A stretch of DNA of 64,000 nt from Paenibacillus montaniterrae (GTDB lineage: Bacteria; Bacillota; Bacilli; Paenibacillales; Paenibacillaceae). The stretch spans positions 186,001 through 250,000 of the forward strand of contig NZ_BOSE01000005.1 in the NCBI RefSeq assembly GCF_018403185.1. Direction: 5' to 3'. Of this stretch, positions 53,568 to 60,732 are shown piece by piece. Numbering within the stretch: the stretch's first letter is position 1; the number at the start of each line of letters is the position of its first letter. The notes under the pieces were generated by a model. That model saw only the letters and a program-made list of their open reading frames with translations. It did not search any database and had not been told where the DNA came from. A program made the position numbers and the translations under genes.

Positions 53568-53602
53568 ATGCCCTGTGGACAGTCGGACAGTCCACAGGGC
53601 AT
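53568..53602. terminator. Bidirectional rho-independent terminator
   Basis: ATGCCCTGTGGAC (53568-53580) pairs exactly with GTCCACAGGGCAT (53590-53602), with A/T runs on either side. It serves the GH31 gene and the convergent DUF4166 gene. Confidence 0.9.
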
Positions 53603-53620
53603 TTCCATTAACTACCTCTT

Positions 53621-54301
53621 CTATTCCCTGCGCTCCTCGCGCACTGGTTTAACATGCTGCGGGATATCTTGCTCGCTGATTTGGATATATTCCACATCAA
53701 AGCTTCCCTTATAACCGAAAATCGGTCCAAACACGCGGTTGCGCACAATGACCTCGATATGGAATTTGTTCGTTGCTTCATCATAGGACTCCACAACATC
53801 GGCATATCCGGAAAACAACATCGGAAACGAAAAGGCCACTTTCCCTTCATAGAAATATTGCGCGCCAGATTTCAGCCCTATGCCTCCCGCTTCGGTTGGC
53901 TTCATCTCAATTTCAACCGCCAAATGCTGATGCGTGCCCAAGTAATCGATAATTTTGCCGCGCTGCTCGCTATAGATCATCGTAGCGTCAAAGCGTCTTT
54001 TTCCGTTCGGAAAATAATAGGTTCTGCACCAGGTAACCGTCTCTCTGCCGAATGAATCGCGATAGGCATAATTTTCGATTGTAAATGGAATATTGCGGCC
54101 TCGCTGTGGAAATAAAATATTGCGCCATGTTCCAATATAGAGGAACGGCAGCATATACCATTTTCCGTACCAGACATGCTCCATCGTGCCAGTGCCAATC
54201 GAGGCAATCCCATCCTCGCTGCTAAAGCCGAAGCGCTTTTGAATTTGCGGGTGCAGCTTGTTGAATTGCTCGCCTAAGGCTCGCATATAAATAGAACTCA
54301 T
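53621..54301 (-). CDS. DUF4166 domain protein
   Basis: A 226-residue protein resembling the DUF4166 family: MYMRALGEQF-like start (SSIYMRALGEQFNKLHPQIQ), TFGRETVTW-like RDSFGRETVTW and FPMLFSGYADVVES. Its molecular function is unknown. It is coupled to the preceding SRPBCC/DoxX gene by a 4-base overlap. Such pairs occur in bacilli and may act in membrane lipid or pigment metabolism; that is speculative. Confidence 0.8.
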   Translation of the reverse strand: MSSIYMRALGEQFNKLHPQIQKRFGFSSEDGIASIGTGTMEHVWYGKWYMLPFLYIGTWRNILFPQRGRNIPFTIENYAYRDSFGRETVTWCRTYYFPNGKRRFDATMIYSEQRGKIIDYLGTHQHLAVEIEMKPTEAGGIGLKSGAQYFYEGKVAFSFPMLFSGYADVVESYDEATNKFHIEVIVRNRVFGPIFGYKGSFDVEYIQISEQDIPQHVKPVREERRE

Positions 54302-55212
54302 CGCTTGTCCTCCCTTTGCGGGCTAGTTCGGAGACAATGGCTGGCGCTTGCAGCGGGCTCCCGTTCCAGCAAGCAAACAAGCGACAGCATCATCATCGCA
54401 ACATTTAAAGTAACGGGATTAAACGGCGCAACATAAACGTCTGGGAAAGCTAAACCGCTAAGCAGCAAACCGATTAACAGGCCAATATTGCAGGTATGCA
54501 GCAGCTTGCTCCTTAGCAGCAAAATAAATAGCAAGCCAAAAATTATCTCTGCTATTCCAAGGAGTTGCAGAACCAACCGCTCATAGCCGGCAAATAAGGA
54601 AAATTGAGCTATTAGTGCAATTTCACCCGAATCGGGAAATAAAAGCTTAGGCACCAAGCCTTGATAAACCCATAAAAAGCATAGTGCAACCGCAATAACA
54701 AGCTGTCGCAAGCTGCGATAAAGCGAGCTTCGTGGATGAATGCCGTTTTCAAGCCATAACCGCAAAGCATCAAAGCTCCAGGCCGTGGCCCAGCCCATGA
54801 GTGGCCGAAACACAAGCTTGTCAAAATAGCGGCCCAAAGCGCCAAAGCGTATGCGATAATCATATAACGTTAGAAAGATCACCCCGTCCTCAGCAGGAAT
54901 ATAGCGCCAGAAGCCGCTCCCTTCCTTAATTAACGATAAGCGCTGCTCCGTACCGAACACGAGGCTCGAGGTGCGTACGCCATCGCGTTCCTTCGTTCCA
55001 TACGATTCCCCTTCGCCTGCGATGCTAATGCCGAAGCCGATATTCGTCTTATAAAGAAACCTTTGCCGCTCCTCCTCGCTTTGCTTGGGCAAATAAGTAA
55101 TCTCGGAAAATCTCAAGTCCCATTGCTGATGAATATCAGGCGTTTGCGTATAGTCCCACACCGTTTCAAGCGGCGCTTTAATCTTCGTTTCTACATAAAT
55201 TTTATTGCGCAT
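54298..55212 (-). CDS. SRPBCC domain fused to a DoxX-like membrane domain
   Basis: A 304-residue protein. Residues 1-140 are an SRPBCC/START-like lipid- or ligand-binding fold (VETKIKAPLETVWDYTQTPD). Residues about 175-290 contain four hydrophobic helices of the DoxX-like type (VIAVALCFLWVYQGLVPKLL, LLGIAEIIFGLLFILLL). The gene is upstream of and coupled to the DUF4166 gene. The fusion suggests ligand handling at the membrane. AGGAG precedes the ATG. Confidence 0.8.
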   Translation of the reverse strand: MRNKIYVETKIKAPLETVWDYTQTPDIHQQWDLRFSEITYLPKQSEEERQRFLYKTNIGFGISIAGEGESYGTKERDGVRTSSLVFGTEQRLSLIKEGSGFWRYIPAEDGVIFLTLYDYRIRFGALGRYFDKLVFRPLMGWATAWSFDALRLWLENGIHPRSSLYRSLRQLVIAVALCFLWVYQGLVPKLLFPDSGEIALIAQFSLFAGYERLVLQLLGIAEIIFGLLFILLLRSKLLHTCNIGLLIGLLLSGLAFPDVYVAPFNPVTLNVAMMMLSLVCLLEREPAASASHCLRTSPQREDKR

Positions 55213-55274
55213 ATGGCAGGTTCTCCTGAATTTGAACTTGTTTCCTTTTATTATATTATGCCGGGCTGCGCTTG

Positions 55275-55820
55275 TTAAACGACTGGACGCCGCTTTCTAT
55301 TTGGCTGCCATTTCCCCCATGCTTTTAGCTTCTGCTCTAAAACAGCCCCATGCCAATAATCTACTTTAAATTGCTCGGCTTCTTTTTTCGCCTGCGGGGT
55401 TAAATCTGAGGTTGTAATAAGCAAGGACAAAATACAATCGTGATTTCGCTTTGCAGCAACTAATTCACGAACAGTCTGTACTTTAACTGTATTATGCTCT
55501 GCATAGCACTTTGCTTGTACGGTCGTTTTCTCGCCACGCCGATCAATAATGACCAGATCGACGCCGCCATCATTGCCGCCTACACCTACTTCCTTAACGA
55601 TATAACCTTGATCTCGGAAATATAAAGCCAGCAGGCGTTCAAACTCAGCCCAAGACAAATCATTTAATTTACTGGATAGGATTATTTCGTCTGCTCTGAG
55701 CTTATTCTCTGATCGTCTTGATTTGACTGTGGTAGGACTTGTTTGTTTTATGGATGTTCGTTTGGCTGATGGCTGCTTTGCCTTAGCAGTTTTTGTTCTT
55801 TTTTTCTGCTCACGTCTTTT
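55275..55820 (-). CDS. Mrr-like nuclease domain, downstream frame of a frameshifted gene
   Basis: The open frame covers about 180 codons. Its C-terminal 128 residues carry an Mrr/restriction-endonuclease-type domain with GNDGGVDLVIIDRRGEK (catalytic Asp), then TTVQAKCY (Gln-x-Lys core). Upstream of it lies a Lys/Ser-rich linker with no start codon and no ribosome site. The preceding small membrane ORF (55748-55996) overlaps in the other frame. The two are probably one gene split by a shift at an A7 run. See findings. Confidence 0.65.
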   Translation of the reverse strand, partial: KRREQKKRTKTAKAKQPSAKRTSIKQTSPTTVKSRRSENKLRADEIILSSKLNDLSWAEFERLLALYFRDQGYIVKEVGVGGNDGGVDLVIIDRRGEKTTVQAKCYAEHNTVKVQTVRELVAAKRNHDCILSLLITTSDLTPQAKKEAEQFKVDYWHGAVLEQKLKAWGKWQPNRKRRPVV

Positions 55821-55996
55821 TTAGTCCACATTGTACCTGCAATCTCAGCTAACAGTACCGAACCTATTATAATTCCAATGAAAAATCCCCAGTGCAGACC
55901 CGGAATATTAAAATATATAGCCATGCCCCCAAGAATAAATAGCCCTCTTAATACATATGCAATTTGTCTTCCTTCAGCATAATATGTTCTAGCCAT
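55748..55996 (-). CDS. Small membrane ORF, likely N-terminal part of the same gene
   Basis: An 82-residue ORF with two hydrophobic helices (AYVLRGLFILGGMAIYF; GFFIGIIIGSVLLAEIAG) and a charged tail (KKDVSRKKEQK). It matches the usual N-terminal membrane anchor of Mrr-like membrane nucleases of Firmicutes. AAGGAG lies before the ATG. It ends after the A7 run at 55799-55805. Confidence 0.65.
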   Translation of the reverse strand: MARTYYAEGRQIAYVLRGLFILGGMAIYFNIPGLHWGFFIGIIIGSVLLAEIAGTMWTKKDVSRKKEQKLLRQSSHQPNEHP

Positions 55997-56321
55997 GGTT
56001 AACTCCTTTTCTAGTTCTACAGATCTACCATTTCTATGAACGATTAGTACTGTAACGTTGCCTATACAATAATCGCACTATTCCCTAATATTCGACATTT
56101 ATGTAAAATTACCTCTTCTCGCAATCACATTTATAATGATACGTACATGAATATTCTATCTAAGCTTGCACCTTCTAAATTTTTTCACATAGCTTATATA
56201 AACAAGACCAGCTTCCCAATGCTTACCTTTATTTAATTTTTCAGCGATCTATTTACATTTTGTCAAAAATAGCTTAGTATGGATTACGATAATTTCATAT
56301 TGATACTGCTTAATCCTCTAT
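55997..56321. other. AT-rich intergenic region upstream of the riboswitch
   Basis: About 325 AT-rich bases without an ORF that has a ribosome site. The right end should hold the promoter of the riboswitch; TTGTCA at about 56255 is a weak candidate -35. Nothing else was seen. Confidence 0.4.
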
Positions 56322-56465
56322 TATAGAGGAGCGGGGGAACCATGGAAGCATTTTTGCTTCAGGGGTGAATTCTTTCTATACAGGAAAGAACGGGTACTCT
56401 CAGACCCGAATCCGACAGCTAACCTCGTAAGCGTCATGAGAGAGAGCCTTCATGCACTTTTGGTT
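56322..56465 (+). ncRNA. c-di-AMP riboswitch (ydaO/yuaA type)
   Basis: Shows the conserved blocks of the ydaO leader: GGGGGAACCATGGAAGC, CAGGGGTGAATTC, ACAGGAAAGAACGGG, CCGAATCCGACAGCTAACCT and CGTAAGCGTCATGAGAGAGA, in the expected order and spacing. The terminator that follows is the expression platform. In Firmicutes this class turns off potassium-uptake and cell-wall genes when c-di-AMP is high. No such gene follows within 1 kb; only repeats, then a KdpD-type USP protein gene. Confidence 0.9.
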
Positions 56466-56485
56466 TGTCTTTATTAGATCATTCC

Positions 56486-56528
56486 AGAGCTTGGTAGCGG
56501 GATATTTCTCTGCTCCAAGCTCTTTTTA
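56486..56528 (+). terminator. Expression-platform terminator of the c-di-AMP riboswitch
   Basis: AGAGCTTGG (56486-56494) pairs with CCAAGCTCT (56515-56523), then TTTTTAATT. Confidence 0.85.
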
Positions 56529-56539
56529 ATTAGAGGAAG

Positions 56540-56706
56540 GTTTAAAAATCCGACTTTGATGACGATGCAGTTTCGTTGGAGTGGATTCGACTGCGAATCT
56601 TGAACGCTAGCGAAAACTCCGGTGCTCACGTAGCTTGTGCCTACGCTGCGCTCCTCGTTTTCTACTAGCGTCCAACCTTCTTGATCCTGAAAGCCGAATT
56701 TTTAAA
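56540..56706 (+). repeat. 167-bp repeat family, copy D1 (type I arms)
   Basis: GTTTAAAAATCC at the left and GAATTTTTAAAC at the right. Arms CTTGAACGCTAGCGAAAAC and GTTTTCTACTAGCGTCCAAC. First of three tandem copies with 21-22 base spacers of sequence CCTCATTGTAATTAGGG. Confidence 0.85.
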
Positions 56707-56728
56707 CCCTCATTGTAATTAGGGAAAG

Positions 56729-56896
56729 GTTTAAAAATCCGACTTTGATCACGAGGTGTTGCTTCGTAGCTTAGTCGGCGGCGAATCTTGAACGCTAGCG
56801 AAAACTCCGGTGCTCACGTAGCTTGTGCCTACGCTGCGCTCCTCACTTTCTAGTATCGTGCCATCTTCTTGGTCCTGAAAGCCAAGCTTTTTAAAC
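56729..56896 (+). repeat. 167-bp repeat family, copy D2 (chimeric arms)
   Basis: The left arm is type I (CTTGAACGCTAGCGAAAAC) and the right arm is type II (ACTTTCTAGTATCGTGCCA). The two do not pair well. It looks like a recombinant between a type I and a type II copy. Confidence 0.85.
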
Positions 56897-56917
56897 CCTC
56901 ATTGTAATTAGGGGAAG

Positions 56918-57083
56918 GTTTAAAAATCCGACTTTGATCACGAGGTGTTGCTTCGTAGCTTAGTCGGCGGCGAATATGTCGCGCTACCGAAAGTTCCGGT
57001 GCTCACGTAGGTCTATCTACGCTGCGCTCCTCACTTTCTAGTATCGTGCCATCTTCTTGGTCCTGAAAGCCGAATTTTTAAAC
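56918..57083 (+). repeat. 167-bp repeat family, copy D3 (type II arms)
   Basis: Type II arms: TATGTCGCGCTACCGAAAG and ACTTTCTAGTATCGTGCCA. Follows D2 after a 21-base spacer. Confidence 0.85.
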
Positions 57084-57164
57084 CCTCATTGTAATTAAGA
57101 AGCTTAAAATGCTTAACTTTGATGAGCTACGCTCGCTTCGTAGCGTACCCAACAACAAAAGGCC

Positions 57165-57297
57165 CAGCGGAGGAGCAAAGCAATCCGTAAAACGTGAGTG
57201 GGTCGCCTTTAACATCGTAATGCAACCTTTAAAATTCAAATAAGAAAGCATTTCGATTTAAAAAGCGACTGGAGGTTGCTTTGCTCCGCAGCGCTGA
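57165..57297 (+). repeat. E-family repeat, copy E2
   Basis: Starts CAGCGGAGGAGCAAAGCAAT and ends GGTTGCTTTGCTCCGCAGCG, inverted relative to each other. A hairpin-like end GCTACGCTCGCTTCGTAGCG lies in front. Internal part: GTGGGTCGCCTTTAACATCG, TTTAAAATTCAAATAAG. Confidence 0.7.
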
Positions 57298-57341
57298 TGA
57301 CGCTACGCTCGCTTCGTAGCGTATCCAACAACAAATGGCCC

Positions 57342-57472
57342 CAGCGGAGGAGCAAAGCAATCCGTAAAACGAGAGTGGGTCGCCTTTAACATCGTAATGC
57401 TACCTTTAAAATTCAAATAAGAGCATTACGATTTAAAAAGCGACTGGAGGATTGTTTTGCTCCGGAGCGCTG
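57342..57472 (+). repeat. E-family repeat, copy E3
   Basis: Near-identical to E2 and separated from it by about 45 bases that again contain GCTACGCTCGCTTCGTAGCG. A further end fragment (57473-57502) precedes the USP gene and abuts its ribosome site. Confidence 0.7.
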
Positions 57473-57532
57473 ACTGGAGGATGCTTTGATCCGCAGCGCT
57501 GATTATAACAATCAACAAAGGAGTATCTATCA

Positions 57533-57985
57533 ATGATTTGCGATGAAAAAATTATGGTGTGCGTACATTATGTGCAAAATGGGGAACGGTTGATCCGTCG
57601 CGGCGGAGAGCTATCTCAGCTATTTGAGTCTCCACTGTATGTGCTAAGCGTGATCTCCGAGCAGGATGAGCATGACCAGGCTCAAGCGCGTTCACATTGG
57701 CAGCGGATTTGTGAGGAATGGGGTGCCGAGCTCATTATTAAGCCGCGCGGACATAAAAAGGTAGCTGAAGCCATTGCCGAAGCCGCCAAGCAGTGCGGCA
57801 TTACGCAATTGATTATCGGACAGTCAGCACAAACGCGTTGGCAGGAAATTATGCATGGCTCGATCATTAATGAGTTGCTGAATCGGCTTGATGGGGTCGA
57901 TATCCATGTGGTCGCCGTTCAGCGCATCAATGAAAGCCTGGCTCAGACAAATGATTTGTCGGTTCCAGCTAAGCATGTTAAATAG
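57533..57985 (+). CDS. KdpD-type universal stress domain protein
   Basis: A 150-residue USP-fold protein, with MVCVHYVQNGERLIRRGGEL, PLYVLSVISEQ and the nucleotide-site loop IIGQSAQTRWQEIMHGSIIN, as in the USP domain of potassium sensor KdpD. No kinase part is present. AAAGGAG lies before the ATG. It is the first gene after the c-di-AMP riboswitch, although three repeat copies and about 1 kb intervene. It may bind c-di-AMP or ATP, but this is inferred. Confidence 0.8.
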   Translation: MICDEKIMVCVHYVQNGERLIRRGGELSQLFESPLYVLSVISEQDEHDQAQARSHWQRICEEWGAELIIKPRGHKKVAEAIAEAAKQCGITQLIIGQSAQTRWQEIMHGSIINELLNRLDGVDIHVVAVQRINESLAQTNDLSVPAKHVK

Positions 57986-57988
57986 AAT

Positions 57989-58040
57989 AAGCAGGCGATG
58001 CTTGATCACGACGAACTGATCAAACATCGCCTGCTTTCTT
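57989..58040 (+). terminator. Rho-independent terminator of the USP gene
   Basis: AAGCAGGCGATG (57989-58000) pairs with CATCGCCTGCTT (58025-58036), extended by TTGATCA/TGATCAA inside. T-rich tail. It may also serve the converging permease gene. Confidence 0.88.
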
Positions 58041-58098
58041 ATGTCTTCCCTATCCAATACCATACGGTAATGATGCAGTGAGCATGCCGATCAAATGG

Positions 58099-58989
58099 TT
58101 AGCCTTTTACCGCGCCAATCGTCATGCCTTTAACAAAATATTTCTGGAAGAACGGATAAGCGACCAGAATCGGCACGACAGCGATCACAGCAATGGCCAT
58201 CCGGAAGGTTTCACTTGGCAGCTGCGCAATTTTATCGCCTGCGCTCGCGCTTAAATCGCCGTTGCTGGCAAGAAACTGAATATCGCTCATAATCCGATTC
58301 AGTACATTTTGCAGGCTGAATAGCTGCGGATCAGTTACATAAATTAATCCGTTATTCCAATCATTCCAATAGGCAAGGCCTTGGAACAACCCAACAGTCG
58401 CAAGAATAGGCAGCGACAACGGCAATACGATTTTGTAATACATTTTAAATTCGCTTGCCCCATCTATGCTGGCCGATTCAAGGACAGGCACTGGTATCGT
58501 TGTCATGAAAAATGTACGCATCAGCATCGCATAAAAGCCGTTGAGCAGCAAGCTCGGAACGATGAGCGCCCAAAGCGTGTTCTTCATATCCAGCAGCTGC
58601 GTATATACAAGATAAGTCGGTACTAGTCCACCGTTAAAAAGAATAGAGAAGAACAGAAAGAACGCAAAGAAGGTTCCGCCAGGCAAATCGCGCCGCGATA
58701 GCGGATAAGCGAGCATTGATGTAATAATCAAGCTGACAATCGTTCCTACGACAGTGATCAGCACCGTGATCCCATAAGCATTAAAAATGAGTGAAGACTG
58801 CTGCCACAAATATTCATAGGCCGACAAGCTGAATTGCTTCGGGATAAAGGAATAACCATGCTGTAAAATCGATGTTTCATCCGTAATGGAGGACATCACC
58901 AGCAATATGAACGGCAGTATACATGTAAGCGAAAATGATAACAAGATAATATGGGCAATCCATTGCCAGGTTCTAGCTTCTTTATTCAT
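58099..58989 (-). CDS. Carbohydrate ABC transporter permease, LplC/YtcP-type
   Basis: A 296-residue six-helix permease with the EAA loop in PVPVLESASIDGASEFKMYY and the end QKYFVKGMTIGAVKG. AAGGAGGGG precedes the ATG at 58989; the longer frame is not needed. It follows the LplB-type gene directly with a 13-base gap and ends at the USP gene terminator. It belongs to the third sugar ABC system in the window. Confidence 0.9.
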   Translation of the reverse strand: MNKEARTWQWIAHIILLSFSLTCILPFILLVMSSITDETSILQHGYSFIPKQFSLSAYEYLWQQSSLIFNAYGITVLITVVGTIVSLIITSMLAYPLSRRDLPGGTFFAFFLFFSILFNGGLVPTYLVYTQLLDMKNTLWALIVPSLLLNGFYAMLMRTFFMTTIPVPVLESASIDGASEFKMYYKIVLPLSLPILATVGLFQGLAYWNDWNNGLIYVTDPQLFSLQNVLNRIMSDIQFLASNGDLSASAGDKIAQLPSETFRMAIAVIAVVPILVAYPFFQKYFVKGMTIGAVKG

Positions 58990-59002
58990 CGTATTCCCCT
59001 CC

Positions 59003-59935
59003 TTAGAACAGCGCGTTTTCTTTATTAATTTTGCGAACGACATAGTTCGATGTAAGCACGAGTATGAAGCCTACAATTGATTGATAGAAGCCTGCGGCTG
59101 ATGACATGCCGATGTTGCCGAGCTGAAGCAGTCCGCGGAACACATAGGTGTCAATAACATTCGTTGTGCTATACAGTGCTCCCGCATTCATTGGAACCTG
59201 ATAGAACAAGCCGAAGTCCGAGTAAAAAATTCGCCCGATCTGCAGTAGTGTCAGCATAATAATGACAGGCGTAATGAGTGGAATCGTAATTTGACGAATT
59301 TGATGCCATTTCGATGCGCCATCCAGCTTGGCTGCCTCATAATACTCCGGATCAATACCGATAATCGCAGCCAAAAAGATAATACAGGAGTATCCCGCAC
59401 CCTTCCACACATGGACAAGCGTCAGTATAACAGGCCAGTACTTCGGTTCGTTGTACCAGGAAATCGGATCAATACCGAGTGCAGGCAGCACCGTCTTATT
59501 CATAAAGCCTGTTTCCATGCTCAGCATAGAGAATACTAAATAGCTTACAAGCACCATAGAAATTAGAAATGGTAAAATAATAACACTCTGATAAAAACGC
59601 GAGGCAAATTTGCTTCTGATCTCATTCAAAAGAATCGCAAAAGCTACAGATACAACGAGCCCAATGACAATAAAGGCCGAGTTGTACAATATTGTATTTC
59701 TAGTAATAATGTAAGCATCAGACGTCTGGAACAAAAACTTGAAATTCTCAAGGCCAATCCAATCGCTCGCCAAAATGCCTTTGGCAAAGTTAATATCCTT
59801 AAAGGCGATAACGAGTCCAAGCATCGGCAAATAGTTATTGATTAGCAAATACGCTAAACCCGGAAGCATCATAAGATAGAGCGGACTATATTTCCATATT
59901 CGCTTGAACGCCGTGCTCTGAGTACGCTTAGTCAT
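59003..59935 (-). CDS. Carbohydrate ABC transporter permease, LplB-type
   Basis: A 310-residue six-helix permease starting MTKRTQSTAFKRIWKYSPLY, then the first helix LMMLPGLAYLLINNYLPMLG. The EAA loop is DPEYYEAAKLDGASKWHQIR. It is transcribed on the minus strand, but the likely partner binding protein is 3.2 kb away beyond a GH2 gene and a divergent small gene. This suggests the operon was interrupted. Confidence 0.9.
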   Translation of the reverse strand: MTKRTQSTAFKRIWKYSPLYLMMLPGLAYLLINNYLPMLGLVIAFKDINFAKGILASDWIGLENFKFLFQTSDAYIITRNTILYNSAFIVIGLVVSVAFAILLNEIRSKFASRFYQSVIILPFLISMVLVSYLVFSMLSMETGFMNKTVLPALGIDPISWYNEPKYWPVILTLVHVWKGAGYSCIIFLAAIIGIDPEYYEAAKLDGASKWHQIRQITIPLITPVIIMLTLLQIGRIFYSDFGLFYQVPMNAGALYSTTNVIDTYVFRGLLQLGNIGMSSAAGFYQSIVGFILVLTSNYVVRKINKENALF

Positions 59936-60072
59936 TTGTGGTTCCCCTTTCTGTTTCTATGAAATAAGTATCTGTCGTACCTTTATGTTACTGAATAGGG
60001 GTCACTGCTCACTACCGTTCCAACGACTTCCGTTATGCACTTTACAGACTATCTGATATACCAAGAACGAAA

Positions 60073-60441
60073 ATGGGGGATATGATGTTGAACATTGAAA
60101 AAATTAAAGAACGGCAACAATTGCGGAGAAAAATATTGGAGAAGCTCTACGAGTTGTTTTATTCCGGAGGGCCAGAGTGGCCATCTCAAAACAAAGTTCA
60201 AGGCTTGATTGGCACCAAAAAAGAGCTGTACATAGACAGTGAGTATCACAAAGCTTACCACTATTTACTCGCAAAAGAGTATATACAAGTATCGAGTCTC
60301 ACTCCGAACGCCAAAAAGGCTGCGGATGAGCGGTTAGCGATCATGATTACTGCCAGAGGCATTGATTATGTTGAAGCGATATTGCTAAGTGAGGCTGAGG
60401 ACAATAAAGGGAGTCTGGAAAGCAAGGTGGATCGCCTTTAA
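60073..60441 (+). CDS. Small hypothetical protein, possible winged helix
   Basis: A 122-residue protein. The predicted fold is helical with a wing-like end (KAYHYLLAKEYIQVSSLTPN). Several possible starts exist: ATG at 60073, 60082 and 60085, and TTG at 60088. The GGGGG at 60075-60079 fits the later ones better. AT-rich. It interrupts the third ABC locus in the opposite direction and lies beside an AACGTT-family repeat. Function unknown. Confidence 0.55.
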   Translation: MGDMMLNIEKIKERQQLRRKILEKLYELFYSGGPEWPSQNKVQGLIGTKKELYIDSEYHKAYHYLLAKEYIQVSSLTPNAKKAADERLAIMITARGIDYVEAILLSEAEDNKGSLESKVDRL

Positions 60442-60493
60442 AGCCCGATTCTTCCGCTGATTTCTCAATCGAGTGAAAGTCGGAAAGGCTGGT

Positions 60494-60687
60494 TAGTCGC
60501 TAAGGAAGCTGGATAACGTTATCTATGACATATGAAGCCTTTCTTCATTCTAATGAATGCACAGCGTCTTATTAGGTGGAATTCTCTATAATGAGGCAGA
60601 TTTCTGCCCATTAACGTTCTACATATTCCTTAGATTTTCTATCGACTCCAACCTCATCATTTAACGTTATCCAGATTCTTTAAACCT
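60494..60687 (-). repeat. Dispersed intergenic repeat (AACGTT family), copy 3
   Basis: Reverse complement of copy 1: TAAGGAAGCTGGATAACGTT and CATTCTAATGAATGC at the left; two AACGTT units with TTCCTTAGATTTTC and ATTCTTTAAACC at the right. It lies between the hypothetical gene and the GH2 gene. Confidence 0.6.
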
Positions 60688-60732
60688 TACTTTAACCTTG
60701 CTAAGAAGCTTACAGGACAACTGCTTGTCCGT

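Noticed and set aside
56540..57083. Three regularly spaced repeats resembling a CRISPR array
   Set aside because: Units are about 167 bp with inverted ends and near-constant 21-22 bp spacers of the same sequence; no cas gene or variable spacers.
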